Shown one piece after another: positions 18,900 through 28,551 of a stretch of 64,000 nucleotides of DNA; position 1 is the stretch's first letter, and the number at the start of each line of letters is the position of its first letter. Below the pieces are notes generated by a model, which was given only the letters and a program-made list of their open reading frames with translations, made no database searches and had not been told where the DNA came from. Where the stretch lies: the NCBI RefSeq assembly GCF_010501015.1, contig NZ_QVML01000006.1, forward strand, positions 186,001 through 250,000, read 5' to 3'. The stretch is from Bacteroides sp. 214 (lineage in GTDB: Bacteria; Bacteroidota; Bacteroidia; Bacteroidales; Bacteroidaceae). The position numbers and the translations under genes were made by a program.

Positions 18900-19415
18900 T
18901 TAATTTGAATAACCTAATTTAGCCAAAACTTCATTGCTGATGTCTATACGCGGGGTGGCATAGATGATGGTGCTTGCTGAAGCCCTGTCTATCACCACGG
19001 AGTAGCTTTGTTGTTCAGCTACGGCTTTCACGGCGTTATATATCTCATCTTGTATGGGTTTCATGAGGCTTTCTCTTTTCTTATACAGTTCGCCTTCTGC
19101 TCCGAAGTAGGTTCTTCTGAGTTCGTTTGCTTCCTTTTCTTTGGCTACAATGGCGTTCTCGCGTTCGGTTTTTTGTTCTTCGGAGAGGAATACCGATTCC
19201 GATTGATAGTTCTTGTAGAGCGTTTGTGCTTCTTGCATGATGGTTTCTACTTCGCTTTGCCATTTCTTGGAAGATTGGTTCAGCTGCTCGGTAGCACGCT
19301 CGTAAGCAGGGATATTCTTGAGAATATACTCCATGTCTATCAAGGCAAATTTCTGTGCGCTGGCTGTTACTGCGAATGCCAGCATAGCGATAATCAGTAG
19401 AATTTGTTTCTTCAT
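18900..19415 (-). CDS. OmpH/Skp family periplasmic chaperone (first copy)
   Basis: A 171-residue secreted protein with a signal peptide ending TASA-Q. It starts the mature part with KFALIDMEYILKNIPAY, typical of OmpH, then a coiled coil at about 40-125. It begins 26 bases after bamA, the usual partner in outer-membrane protein assembly. Paralogous to the next gene at 18336-18842. Confidence 0.9.
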   Translation of the reverse strand: MKKQILLIIAMLAFAVTASAQKFALIDMEYILKNIPAYERATEQLNQSSKKWQSEVETIMQEAQTLYKNYQSESVFLSEEQKTERENAIVAKEKEANELRRTYFGAEGELYKKRESLMKPIQDEIYNAVKAVAEQQSYSVVIDRASASTIIYATPRIDISNEVLAKLGYSN

Positions 19416-19441
19416 AACGGTTAAGTTGTTAGTGATGATTA

Positions 19442-22078
19442 TTAGAATTCCTGACCTAAGATAAAGTGGAGTTGCGAACCACTGTATTGCATAGATCCGT
19501 TGATTTTATCAAATCCGTATGCCCAGTCTATACCCATCATACCAATCATTGGCAAGAAGATACGTACACCCAGACCTGCCGAGCGCTTCAATTGGAAGGG
19601 GTTGAAGCGTTTTACGTCGTTCCACGAGTTACCTGCTTCTACAAATCCCAGAGCGTAGATGCTGGTAGAGGGCTCGAGCATGAGCGGATATCTCAGTTCC
19701 AAACCAAGACGTGTGTAGGCGTATCCTCTACCTTCTTCGTAATTGATAGAACTATTTTCGTAACCGCGCAACGCGATGGTTTCGATGGCATAGCTGGAGT
19801 ATCCTGTCATCCCGTCGCCACCCATTTCGAAGGTTTCGAACGGAGATTTCTTATGTTTGTTGTAGTGTCCCAATAAACCGAACTCCACGCGTGTCATCAA
19901 TACGGGGCATTTCACAGCTTCGCTCAGGGCGGTGTAGGTTTTAGATCTGAACTTCCATTTATGGTACTCTACCCATTTGTGCATTTTGTTCATGTCGTCT
20001 TGGTTGCTTTGGCTGTACGACCCGTAGTTTACACCGTCCCACAGTGAGTAGGGAGGAGTGAGCTGTGCGGTCAGCGAGAATTCTGAACCTTGACGCGGGA
20101 ATATGGGGTTGTCAATAGAACTTCTTGACAACGAAAGGTTGAGACTGATGTTGTTACAGTTACCATCCGTTACGGGGAAGTAAACCCAGTCACTAAGCAG
20201 GTACTTCTGATAAGATACCTCTGCCGAGAACTGGAAGTAGTCGTCGGGCCATCTCAAGCGTTTTCCCCACATCACCGAAACTCCAAATACCTTCATGTAT
20301 TTGTCGGTGTCGTAGTAGTTTTCGTAGCCATAAGAGCCCGAACCGTAGTTGTAGCTACCCATGCCGTACATACCGCTGTAATAGCTGTTGTACATATTAT
20401 TGTAGTACGAGCTGTTGTAGTAGCGGTCACTGATGTCAGTTTGCAAAGAATAGTATGCCGATACAGAGAACGAAGTAGGACGCTTGCCGCCAAACCACGG
20501 GTTGAAGAATGAGATGCTATACGATTGGTAGTAGTCACCATTAGTTTGTCCGCTCAGTGTGAGGGTTTCTCCGTCTCCCTGTGGTAGGAATCCACGATAG
20601 TTTTCGCCAGGGTGCAGGAGGTTGGCTATAGAGAAGTTGGTAAACTTCAAGCTTAGCTTACCAATAACACCGGTTTGTCCCCATCCTGCCGAGAATTCTA
20701 TCTGGTCGTTAGCTTTGGATACCAGTGGGAAACCTATGTCTACCGTTCCATTGGCTGGGTCGGGTTGTACGTCGGGTGCGAGGTTTTCGGGGTCAAAGTG
20801 TCCCATCTGTTGTATTTCGCGCAAGGAACGCATCAAGTTCTCTTTGCTGAAGAGTTCTCCCGGACGGGTACGCAACTCGCGGCGTACTACGTTTTCGTAC
20901 AACCGGTCATTACCGCTGATGGTTACTTTATTGATGGTTGCCTGTTGCCCTTCGAAGATTCTCATCTCAAGGTCGATGGAGTCGCCCACGATGTTGACCT
21001 CCACGGGGTCTATGCTGAAGAATAGGTATCCGTTATTGTAGTATAGGTTACCAATGGCGTCGTCGTCGCCTACGGTTCTTTCGCCTAGCAAGGTTTGATT
21101 ATATACGTCACCCTTCTTCATGCGTAGGATTTGATCCAGATATTCGGATGGGTAGAGGGTGTTTCCTACCCATGATATATTACGTACGTAGTATTTCTCC
21201 CCTTCTTCGAGGTGCAAGTATACGTCTACGGTTCTCTCGTCGTAGGCGGTAACGCTATCGGCTACGATGCGTGCATCGCGATATCCCAGTTCGTTGTATT
21301 TTTCGATGATTCGTTCTTTGTCAGCTTCGTAGTTCTCGGGAACGAATTTCTTGGTACGGAAGAAGTTCTTGAGTTTTCCTTTCTCGTTGGTCTTCTTCAT
21401 CATTTTATTCACCTTGTTGTCGCTCAGTGCCTCGTTTCCTTCGATGGTTATTTTGTGTACCTTTACTTTGTCTTTTTTGTCGATGTTTATATCTACCAGT
21501 ACTTGGTTTTCGTTGGATACGTCGTCGCGTTGCACAATTGTAATTACGGCATTCTTAAAGCCTTTATCGTCGAAGTAGCGCTTAATGAGCAGTTTGGAAC
21601 GGTCTACATGGTTGGGGGTGATTTGGCTACCCACTACCAGCCCTAAGCGGCTTTCGAGGTCTTCGCGTTCGGATTTCTTAACTCCCGAGTAGGTTATTTT
21701 GGAGATGCGCGGACGCTGTGCCAGTGTAATCCTAAGATAGGCTTTGTTCAGTACGAATTTATCGATTGTAATACTCACGTTGGAGAATAACCCGTGTCTC
21801 CAGTAACGTTTCAATGCGCCTGTAATTTCGTCGCCGGGTATTTCTATGGTTTGCCCTACCGAGAGTCCTGAAAGACCAATGAGAACATAGTCTTCGTAAT
21901 TGGGTACGCCCTCTACCTGGATGTCTGCAATTTCATACTTTTTCCCTTTTCCCGAATAAGTTATGTTCGGGTTGTAAATAGTGTCTCCTACAACTCTTTC
22001 TGCTTGTTGGGCTTGTGTAGGCATAATACCTAAAAAGCTTATGATTAGTACAGCGATGAAAGTAATACGATAGTGCAT
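19442..22078 (-). CDS. bamA: outer-membrane protein assembly factor BamA
   Basis: An 878-residue outer-membrane protein. The signal peptide ends near TQAQQA (residue 24). Five POTRA domains fill about residues 45-440, and a C-terminal Omp85 barrel ends in HFILGQEF with the usual terminal Phe. A Tyr/Ser/Gly-rich stretch around residues 555-600 (repeated YNSYYSGMYGMG-like sequence) looks like a long extracellular loop. BamA inserts barrel proteins into the outer membrane. It lies between uppS and the two ompH chaperones, a common Bacteroidota order. Confidence 0.95.
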   Translation of the reverse strand: MHYRITFIAVLIISFLGIMPTQAQQAERVVGDTIYNPNITYSGKGKKYEIADIQVEGVPNYEDYVLIGLSGLSVGQTIEIPGDEITGALKRYWRHGLFSNVSITIDKFVLNKAYLRITLAQRPRISKITYSGVKKSEREDLESRLGLVVGSQITPNHVDRSKLLIKRYFDDKGFKNAVITIVQRDDVSNENQVLVDINIDKKDKVKVHKITIEGNEALSDNKVNKMMKKTNEKGKLKNFFRTKKFVPENYEADKERIIEKYNELGYRDARIVADSVTAYDERTVDVYLHLEEGEKYYVRNISWVGNTLYPSEYLDQILRMKKGDVYNQTLLGERTVGDDDAIGNLYYNNGYLFFSIDPVEVNIVGDSIDLEMRIFEGQQATINKVTISGNDRLYENVVRRELRTRPGELFSKENLMRSLREIQQMGHFDPENLAPDVQPDPANGTVDIGFPLVSKANDQIEFSAGWGQTGVIGKLSLKFTNFSIANLLHPGENYRGFLPQGDGETLTLSGQTNGDYYQSYSISFFNPWFGGKRPTSFSVSAYYSLQTDISDRYYNSSYYNNMYNSYYSGMYGMGSYNYGSGSYGYENYYDTDKYMKVFGVSVMWGKRLRWPDDYFQFSAEVSYQKYLLSDWVYFPVTDGNCNNISLNLSLSRSSIDNPIFPRQGSEFSLTAQLTPPYSLWDGVNYGSYSQSNQDDMNKMHKWVEYHKWKFRSKTYTALSEAVKCPVLMTRVEFGLLGHYNKHKKSPFETFEMGGDGMTGYSSYAIETIALRGYENSSINYEEGRGYAYTRLGLELRYPLMLEPSTSIYALGFVEAGNSWNDVKRFNPFQLKRSAGLGVRIFLPMIGMMGIDWAYGFDKINGSMQYSGSQLHFILGQEF

Positions 22079-22104
22079 TTATTTATTTTATTATATGTTT
22101 CTAT

Positions 22105-22836
22105 TTAAATTTGTTCGCTGGTTTTTCCAAACCTCCGTTCTCGTCTCTGATAGCCGTATATGGCTCTGTGAAGTTCTTTTTCGTCGAATTCGGGCCAGTA
22201 GGTGTCGCAAAAGTATAACTCCGAATAAGCGCATTGCCATAATAGGTAGTTGCTCAATCGTACTTCGCCTCCGGTGCGGATAAGCAGGTCGGGGTCGGGC
22301 ATGAAGTTGGTAGATAGGTAGGAGCTGAACGCAACGCTGTCTACCTCATTTGCGGTGATCTTACCGACTTGTACATCTAACGCTATTTGTTTGGCTGCTT
22401 CGGCTATTTCCCAACGCGAGGAGTAGCTAAGTGCCAATACCAAGCACATACCTGTGCAATGTGCCACGTTGTTTATGCAACTTTGCAAGCGTTCCTGCAC
22501 ATCGGCAGGCATCTTGCTCATGTCTCCGATAACGCGAAAACTAACGTTGTTCCTCAAGAAGACATCTTCTTCTATGGAGTCGAGCAACAGGTTCATCAGT
22601 GCCGATATTTCTTCGGCTGGTCTGTTCCAGTTCTCGGTAGAGAAGGTGTATAGGGTAAGGTGTTTTATGCCGATTCTAGCCGATTCTTCGATGATTTTCC
22701 TTGCTGTTTGGGCACCGACCTGGTGCCCATAAGAGCGTTCCTTACCATGTTGCTTGGCCCATCGGCCGTTGCCATCCATGATAATAGCTATGTGCTGAGG
22801 TATCAGCGCCGGATCTATGTTTATCTCATTCAACAT
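22105..22836 (-). CDS. uppS: isoprenyl transferase (undecaprenyl diphosphate synthase)
   Basis: A 243-residue cis-prenyltransferase making the C55 lipid carrier for peptidoglycan and polysaccharides. The catalytic Asp motif [16 protein letters not shown] is near residue 18, and the C-terminal [15 protein letters not shown] and YSELYF motifs are present. The length is normal. It starts 6 bases after the DUF6089 gene and is 26 bases before bamA. Confidence 0.95.
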   Translation of the reverse strand: MLNEINIDPALIPQHIAIIMDGNGRWAKQHGKERSYGHQVGAQTARKIIEESARIGIKHLTLYTFSTENWNRPAEEISALMNLLLDSIEEDVFLRNNVSFRVIGDMSKMPADVQERLQSCINNVAHCTGMCLVLALSYSSRWEIAEAAKQIALDVQVGKITANEVDSVAFSSYLSTNFMPDPDLLIRTGGEVRLSNYLLWQCAYSELYFCDTYWPEFDEKELHRAIYGYQRRERRFGKTSEQI

Positions 22837-22842
22837 CTATGC

Positions 22843-23544
22843 CTATTCTCTGTTACATCCCTTACATCGTGGGAATAAATCGTATGTTATAAAAAATACA
22901 GTGAACGAATAGCTATCTTTGTTCTTAAACCCTTTTCCTTTTATAAGGAAGGGATCGTTCAACTGCAATCCATCTTTCTTTGTTACATCCAGCTTGTCGG
23001 ACAAGCTGAATCTCATCGTCCACTCGCATCCTATATTGATGCGGTGTGCCAGTTTGTATTTTACGCCAACTCCTATGGGGATGTTTGCCGTGAATACATT
23101 TTCTGCTGGTTCGGGTGCGAACGTAAACCCCAGCCCACCTAATATATAAGGTGTAATCCGTTGGTTTCTTATGTAGTTCTGCGCCGAGTTATAACCCCAG
23201 AAGTTGTATTCGAACTGAACTCCCAGATCGTAGACGTTGCGTTTGAAATTCGCTTCCAGTCCACCGGGGAATTTGTCGTCTATATACGTTGTATTGCCGG
23301 ATATCTTCCCAGCAATTAAATTTCCTTTCAGTGCCATTCGTAGGTTGAGCAGGTATCTTGCCATTACACCTCCTGCTACTCCCATGTTCTTAAAGGGTGT
23401 GCTGTAATTCGCATCTCCCATATAAAAACTACCTCCTACGGCTACTCCAAGCTCCATTCTGTACACATCTTCCTGTGCGGAGAGTGGCGTGAGAAAAAGT
23501 CCTAATCCGATAGTCAAAAATAATAATCTACAGATCAAATTCAT
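22843..23544 (-). CDS. DUF6089 outer-membrane beta-barrel protein
   Basis: A 233-residue secreted protein with a signal peptide ending PLSAQ. The mature part begins with ELGVAVGGSFYMGDANYST and carries alternating strands of a small eight-stranded-like barrel. It is regularly found upstream of uppS and bamA in Bacteroidota. The function is unknown; a link with outer-membrane assembly is inferred only from position. Confidence 0.75.
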   Translation of the reverse strand: MNLICRLLFLTIGLGLFLTPLSAQEDVYRMELGVAVGGSFYMGDANYSTPFKNMGVAGGVMARYLLNLRMALKGNLIAGKISGNTTYIDDKFPGGLEANFKRNVYDLGVQFEYNFWGYNSAQNYIRNQRITPYILGGLGFTFAPEPAENVFTANIPIGVGVKYKLAHRINIGCEWTMRFSLSDKLDVTKKDGLQLNDPFLIKGKGFKNKDSYSFTVFFITYDLFPRCKGCNRE

Positions 23545-23614
23545 GCTGTTGTCTTTGGTGTAATTTCAATTAACTTAAAGAACGGCGCAATCGGATTTTA
23601 ATTGTTCTTTTTGC

Positions 23615-25015
23615 TTACTGTATGATGAAGCTGGTGCGGTTTATTCTACCTTTCCAAACTTCCGCATCATGCTCTATAGTTTCTTCTTTTGTAACCTCTT
23701 CGTCTTCTCCGTCCTCATCTTCGGACTCGATGGTTTCGACGGTTACTTTGGTCCATGTCCCTTTGTTCCAGATAGTCCACACGAAGTTGTTGGAGTCTAT
23801 CACAGTAGAGTAGCTTCCTCTTTCGTAGAATTCTACAGGGAAGAATACTTTCTTCTGCACCAATCGCCATGCAATGCCCACTTCGGAGTGATACATGCCT
23901 TCAAAGTCCCCGCCAAAGGCGTACAGTTTATTGTCGTAGTACATTACGGTAGGTCTTTCCATGTAAGGCAGACTGTAAACAGAGGTGGTAGCGAGGTCTG
24001 CCCATGTTTTTCCGTCGAACGAGAACCACGGAATGGTACTTGTTGGCTCTTCGGTTGGGTTTTTTCCTACGAGTATACTTTTCCACAGCCCTGTATTTGT
24101 CTTGAACAGGGTGTTTGAGATGTTCTCTGTGGGGAAATTTTCGGGTGTGGCATCTCCAATCTCTGCCCATGCGGTTGCCTCTTTGTTAGTGATGGCAAAC
24201 TTCTTTACACCGTCTACTGTTACGATTCCTGCCAATGCATCTGGGAAGCAAGCAAGCAAAGTTACAGCGTTTCCGCTCAATGAAGATGCGTTCCATGTTG
24301 TGCCGTCAGTAGAAACGAATACGTCACCTGCTTCGCTCACAGCGTAGAGGCTACCTTCGTAGTTGGTGATGGTGTGCAGCTTGATGTCGGCGGGTAATCC
24401 TGTAACGGCTGTTTTGCTAAAGGAAGTTCCGTCCAGCATGTTGCTGCTATAGGCTGTGGTGTTTGTGGAGTACACAAACAGGGTTTCGTTTATGATGGCT
24501 GTTTTTTGGTTTTGGTTCAACTCATCTGTTGTTAGCGCATTGCTGAGTTTGGTCCAAACCATGGTGTCGGGGTCCATTTGATGTCTTCTTACTTCGATGA
24601 GGTAATCTCTGTACGTTTCGCCGTTAGGAGCATGTACTCTTATCTTAAAAGGTTCGCCTCCCAATCCTGTCATGGTGTTCGAGAAATCGAGCGAGTCGGC
24701 TGTATAATTAAATACGGTGTCTTTATTGAGGTGTTCGAAATAAGTGGTTCCAGAGGAGGTGGTGAGTGTTTTAATCAGGATTTTGTTGATAATGGTATCA
24801 GCGCTGAAGGGCACGGAGTCTACATTATAGATTCTTCTGTTTATCTGATCAATTGTAAATTTATAATCAACGTTGTAAATCGCATCCAAAGAGAATGCCC
24901 AAATGGTGTCGTCCGAACCTAATTCATAGCCTTTGTTGTTGGAGTCAAGACACGAAGTAACGACAAATGATAATGTTAAAAAACCGGCAAGTACCGATAA
25001 AAGTTTTGATTTCAT
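23615..25015 (-). CDS. DUF6242 lipoprotein
   Basis: A 466-residue lipoprotein. The lipobox region is FVVTSCLDSNNKG, with Cys at about residue 22. An N-terminal beta-domain (residues 30-150, ending RDYLIEVRRHQMDPDTM) is followed by a propeller-like region with repeated phrases such as SEAGDVFVSTDGTTWNASS and WFSFDGKTWADLAT, as in exo-beta-propeller repeats. The C-terminal part has an acidic loop (ESEDEDGEDEEV). Known only from Bacteroidales; the role is unknown. It ends 70 bases before the DUF6089 gene. The 199 bases upstream contain only a weak TACTTTTG-like -7 element on the minus strand at 25041-25048. Confidence 0.72.
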   Translation of the reverse strand: MKSKLLSVLAGFLTLSFVVTSCLDSNNKGYELGSDDTIWAFSLDAIYNVDYKFTIDQINRRIYNVDSVPFSADTIINKILIKTLTTSSGTTYFEHLNKDTVFNYTADSLDFSNTMTGLGGEPFKIRVHAPNGETYRDYLIEVRRHQMDPDTMVWTKLSNALTTDELNQNQKTAIINETLFVYSTNTTAYSSNMLDGTSFSKTAVTGLPADIKLHTITNYEGSLYAVSEAGDVFVSTDGTTWNASSLSGNAVTLLACFPDALAGIVTVDGVKKFAITNKEATAWAEIGDATPENFPTENISNTLFKTNTGLWKSILVGKNPTEEPTSTIPWFSFDGKTWADLATTSVYSLPYMERPTVMYYDNKLYAFGGDFEGMYHSEVGIAWRLVQKKVFFPVEFYERGSYSTVIDSNNFVWTIWNKGTWTKVTVETIESEDEDGEDEEVTKEETIEHDAEVWKGRINRTSFIIQ

Positions 25016-25214
25016 TTAACTGCGTTATTAACTATGGCTGCAAAAGTAGAAACATTTTTTGCTATTCTGTTCAGCCAAAGCAAGTTTTATATAAAATTAT
25101 AGATAATATAGGAGGTTTTATCGACGGATGTAGGTAAATATAAGTGAACTTGCCACACTTGCGCCACTCCTCTATGAGCCATAGACAAACAATCACTCAG
25201 TCATAGGTAAACGG

Positions 25215-26222
25215 TCACTTTGCCATAAGCACCGAGTCGCTTGCTGTGCGTTCGAAATGTACGATTTCTACCCCGAAATGTCTCTCTGTTTCCGTGTAGC
25301 CATATTCCAGTATCTGCGGAGCTTTGACGCCATTCTTTAGCGATGTTTTGCTCTTTTCTATAAATGCTTCGTCCCAAAGCTGAGCCTCGATAAAGGCTTG
25401 CAGAAGCTGGCTGCCACCCTCTATCAGCAGGGTTTGGATGCCTCTTTGGTAGAGGTCGCTCAAGATATCGGTGAGTGGTGAGGAGTACACCAGCGTCTCT
25501 ACCTTGCCGTCGAATAGTTGTAGCGAACGGGGTAGGGTGGAGTGGCGGTCTGTTACTACCCTAATAGGGCTTTTCCCATGCCAGTGTCGCACGGTGAGTG
25601 AGGGGTTGTCGAGCAGTGCTGTCCGTGTGCCCACCATGATGGCGTCGGCTTCTGCCCGTCGTTTATGAACGAGCATGGATGTAAGTTCTGTTGATAGCAT
25701 AGCAGCGGCTCCTTCGGTACGTTTTCTGTCTATGAAACCATCGATGGATTCGGCCCATTTCAAAATAATATAGGGTCTTTTATCTCTGTTGAATGTAATG
25801 AAATGAGATATCAATTGGTGACATTCTTGCTCCAGCACACCCACTGTAATCTGACGTCCTGCTTCGCGTAGTTTCTGTATGCTTCGTCCCGCTACTTTTT
25901 CGAAAGGGTCTTGGCAGCCAATGACCACACGCGGTATCTGTCGTTCCAGTATGAGGTCTACACAAGGAGGTGTTTTGCCGTAGTGCGAGCAAGGTTCAAG
26001 GCTCACGTAGATGGTAGACTGTGCGAGCAATTCCTTGTTCTTCACCGAGCGAACAGCGTTTACCTCCGCGTGTGCCTCTCCGCATCGCACATGGTAGCCC
26101 TCGCCTATAATAACGTCGTCATGTACAATTACCGCTCCTACCATAGGGTTGGGCGCAACGTGGTTCTGTCCGCTTCGTGCCAACTGTATGCATCTACGCA
26201 TAAATATTTCGTCTTTGCTCAT
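25215..26222 (-). CDS. ribD: bifunctional riboflavin deaminase/reductase
   Basis: A 335-residue enzyme for two steps of riboflavin synthesis. The N-terminal deaminase has the zinc site HAEVNAV near residue 50 and PCSHYGKTPPC near residue 77. The C-terminal reductase domain (about 147-335) includes PYIILKWAESIDGFIDRK and LLIEGGSQLL. Divergent from prmC with 55 bases between the starts. Confidence 0.93.
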   Translation of the reverse strand: MSKDEIFMRRCIQLARSGQNHVAPNPMVGAVIVHDDVIIGEGYHVRCGEAHAEVNAVRSVKNKELLAQSTIYVSLEPCSHYGKTPPCVDLILERQIPRVVIGCQDPFEKVAGRSIQKLREAGRQITVGVLEQECHQLISHFITFNRDKRPYIILKWAESIDGFIDRKRTEGAAAMLSTELTSMLVHKRRAEADAIMVGTRTALLDNPSLTVRHWHGKSPIRVVTDRHSTLPRSLQLFDGKVETLVYSSPLTDILSDLYQRGIQTLLIEGGSQLLQAFIEAQLWDEAFIEKSKTSLKNGVKAPQILEYGYTETERHFGVEIVHFERTASDSVLMAK

Positions 26223-26249
26223 CTTACGCTTCTTTTTGAATTAAAAAAC

Positions 26250-26257
26250 TATCTTTG
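26250..26257 (+). promoter_or_regulatory. -7 promoter element of prmC
   Basis: TATCTTTG matches TAnnTTTG and lies 20 bases before the prmC ATG. No -33 element at the expected spacing. Confidence 0.5.
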
Positions 26258-26277
26258 CATCACCAAATACATTCTCG

Positions 26278-27129
26278 ATGAACCGCATAAAGGCACTCAT
26301 TACTGATTCGCTGCATTCGCTTTACTCGCCCGGCGAGCTTAAGCAACTCACACTGATAATTGCAGAGGAGGTGCTTGGCATACCAGCTACCGATGTGTAC
26401 CTCGGCAAAGATATTGATTTATCCGCAGAAAAACAGCAACTCCTTGCAGAACTCCTGAAGAGGCTGACCGATAGCGAACCTATTCAATATGTGCTGGGTA
26501 AGGCGGAATTCTTTCGTCACACTTTCAGCGTTGCTCCCGGTGTGCTCATTCCTCGTCCCGAAACTGAAGAATTGGTAGACCTGATATTGCGCGATAACAA
26601 AGGCAACCCTTCCATACTCGACATAGGAACCGGAACCGGGTGTATTGCCATAAGTCTCTCTAAAGCACGCCCCGAAGCGTATGTCGAAGCATGGGATGTT
26701 TCTCCACTAGCACTGCACATAGCCCGTAAGAACAACGACGAACTGCAGGCAAGCGTCCGTTTCGAAGAGGTGGATGTGTTGTCGCCACGCGAGGTTGTTC
26801 CTTCCTTCGACCTCATTGTGAGCAACCCACCCTACATCAAAGAAAAGGAGAAAGAAGAGATGGCCGACAATGTGCTTCGTTGGGAGCCCGAACTGGCACT
26901 TTTTGTGCCCGATACTGACCCCCTGCTCTTTTATCGCAGCATTGCCGAGTTAGCGCTGAACGCCCTGAAACCCGGTGGGAAACTTTACTTCGAGATAAAC
27001 CAATGGCATGGAGCCGAGGTGGTTTCCTTGCTCAACTCGCTTGGTTACTGCGAGGTGGAGCTACTGAAAGACTTATTCAAAAACGACCGAATCGTAACAG
27101 CCAAACACCCTGCGTATGATAACCGATAA
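26278..27129 (+). CDS. prmC: release factor glutamine methyltransferase
   Basis: A 283-residue enzyme that methylates the GGQ glutamine of peptide-chain release factors using SAM. The N-terminal helical domain is followed by the SAM-binding ILDIGTGTGCIAISL near residue 104 and the catalytic NPPYI motif near residue 183. Its 3' end overlaps recX by 14 bases. Confidence 0.93.
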   Translation: MNRIKALITDSLHSLYSPGELKQLTLIIAEEVLGIPATDVYLGKDIDLSAEKQQLLAELLKRLTDSEPIQYVLGKAEFFRHTFSVAPGVLIPRPETEELVDLILRDNKGNPSILDIGTGTGCIAISLSKARPEAYVEAWDVSPLALHIARKNNDELQASVRFEEVDVLSPREVVPSFDLIVSNPPYIKEKEKEEMADNVLRWEPELALFVPDTDPLLFYRSIAELALNALKPGGKLYFEINQWHGAEVVSLLNSLGYCEVELLKDLFKNDRIVTAKHPAYDNR

Positions 27130-27589
27130 AGATGCCCTTACCCGCATAACTGCCTATTGCGCCTTAGCCGAACGTTGCCTCTCGGATGTGCGCCTCAAGC
27201 TGAAGAAGTGGGAACTCCCCACCCAGCAGATAGACGAAATGGTGCAGTGGCTGCAAAATGAACAATACCTCGACGAAGAACGTTACTGTCAGGCTTTTGT
27301 TAAGGATAAATACCGTTTTGCCAAGTGGGGCGAACGTAAAATTAAGCAAGCTTTGCAACAAAAAGGAGTGTCGGGCACGGTTGTTGACCGTTGTCTGCAC
27401 AGTACCATAGATGAAGAAGAATATCTTGCCATCTTGCAACAACTTCTCAAAGCCAAACGGCGCATCACTAAAGGTAAGAACGAGTACGAAATAAACGCGA
27501 AACTGATTCGTTTTGCCCTTGGCAGAGGTTTTGTGATGAAAGACATTCTGCGTTTCGTTCATGCATCGGACCAAGCGTACGAAGAGTAA
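27116..27589 (+). CDS. recX: RecX-family regulatory protein
   Basis: A 157-residue helical protein with the three-helix repeats of RecX, for example AERCLSDVRLKLKKW near residue 15 and RYRFAKWGERKIKQALQQKGV near residue 65. RecX modulates RecA filaments. Here it follows prmC by overlap rather than recA, so the assignment rests on the repeat pattern. A hairpin follows its stop. Confidence 0.8.
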   Translation: MITDKDALTRITAYCALAERCLSDVRLKLKKWELPTQQIDEMVQWLQNEQYLDEERYCQAFVKDKYRFAKWGERKIKQALQQKGVSGTVVDRCLHSTIDEEEYLAILQQLLKAKRRITKGKNEYEINAKLIRFALGRGFVMKDILRFVHASDQAYEE

Positions 27590-27614
27590 TAGCTGTTCAA
27601 TTTGGTGTGCGCTT

Positions 27615-27646
27615 TTAACTTTTTGCGAAAAAGTTAGCGTTTTTGC
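27615..27646 (+). terminator. probable intrinsic terminator after recX
   Basis: TAACTTTTT and AAAAAGTTA form a perfect 9-bp stem with a GCG loop, followed by GCGTTTTT. The stem is AT-rich, so its strength is uncertain. Confidence 0.5.
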
Positions 27647-27711
27647 TTTCCAATCTCATTACGAATCTCTATTTTTGTCTCATAATATTATGTTCAGAAC
27701 CAAATTAAGTT

Positions 27712-28350
27712 ATGAAAACGTTAGAAAGATTATTTGCAGAGAAACTACTGAAGATTAAGGCCATCAAAATTCAGCCCAACAATCCGTTTACGTGGGCGTC
27801 GGGTTGGAAATCTCCCATCTACTGCGATAATCGCAAAACACTTTCTTATCCTTCCTTACGCAACTTTGTGAAGATAGAAATCACCCGTCTTATTTTAGAA
27901 CGTTTCGGACAGGTAGACGCCATCGCTGGTGTAGCTACCGGAGCCATTCCACAAGGAGCATTGGTTGCCGACGCGCTCAATCTGCCGTTTGTGTACGTAC
28001 GTGCCACACCGAAAGATCATGGGTTGGAAAATCTAATCGAAGGCGAATTGCGTCCAGGAATGAAAGTAGTGGTAGTTGAAGACCTGATATCAACCGGTGG
28101 AAGCAGCTTGAAGGCAGTACAAGCCATTCGTCGCGACGGCTGCGAGGTAATCGGTATGATTGCCGCCTTTACCTATAGCTTCGACGTGTCGGTGAAGGCA
28201 TTTAAGGAAGCTAAAGTACCTTTGGTAACACTGACCAACTATGCTGCAGTGCTCGACACAGCGCTGCGCACCGATTATATAGCCGAAGGCGATATCAAAA
28301 CATTGGAGCGCTGGAGGGAAGACCCTGCGAACTGGGAACCCGGAAAGTAG
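27712..28350 (+). CDS. pyrE: orotate phosphoribosyltransferase
   Basis: A 212-residue enzyme that adds PRPP ribose phosphate to orotate in pyrimidine synthesis. The PRPP-binding loop VVVVEDLISTGGSSLKA is near residue 121, and IAGVATGAIPQGALVAD near residue 73 is also typical. A -7-like TATTTTTG lies at 27670-27677. Stands between recX and a repeat element. Confidence 0.93.
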   Translation: MKTLERLFAEKLLKIKAIKIQPNNPFTWASGWKSPIYCDNRKTLSYPSLRNFVKIEITRLILERFGQVDAIAGVATGAIPQGALVADALNLPFVYVRATPKDHGLENLIEGELRPGMKVVVVEDLISTGGSSLKAVQAIRRDGCEVIGMIAAFTYSFDVSVKAFKEAKVPLVTLTNYAAVLDTALRTDYIAEGDIKTLERWREDPANWEPGK

Positions 28351-28419
28351 TTCGTTTTCAAGATGTTTAGGGCTAAGATATCTATGGTCTTGAATGTCTA
28401 CTGTGATTTTGATAGTTGT

Positions 28420-28487
28420 CAGCCATTAGTTGCCGTCGGTTTTAACCGACGGGCAGGTTGCAAGCATAAACATGGCTTTAGCCAAAA
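28420..28487. repeat. interspersed hairpin repeat, copy 1
   Basis: A palindrome CCGTCGGTTTTAACCGACGG (28433-28452) is followed by TGGCTTTAGCCA (28473-28484). The leading CAGCCATTAGTTGCCG matches 14 of 16 bases of the reverse complement of 53323-53338, and the GGCTTTAGCC core is also shared with the copy at 53287-53339. This is a REP-like non-coding repeat. Confidence 0.6.
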
Positions 28488-28551
28488 GCAGGAAAGAATT
28501 TGGTTAAAGCAGCTTTCCCTCTCTACACTTTAATAATAAAGAAACCACATA

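Noticed and set aside
21212..21646. Plus-strand open frame rich in Phe and Val opposite bamA
   Set aside because: The hydrophobic pattern is produced by the antisense of acidic POTRA codons; no promoter or translation signal.
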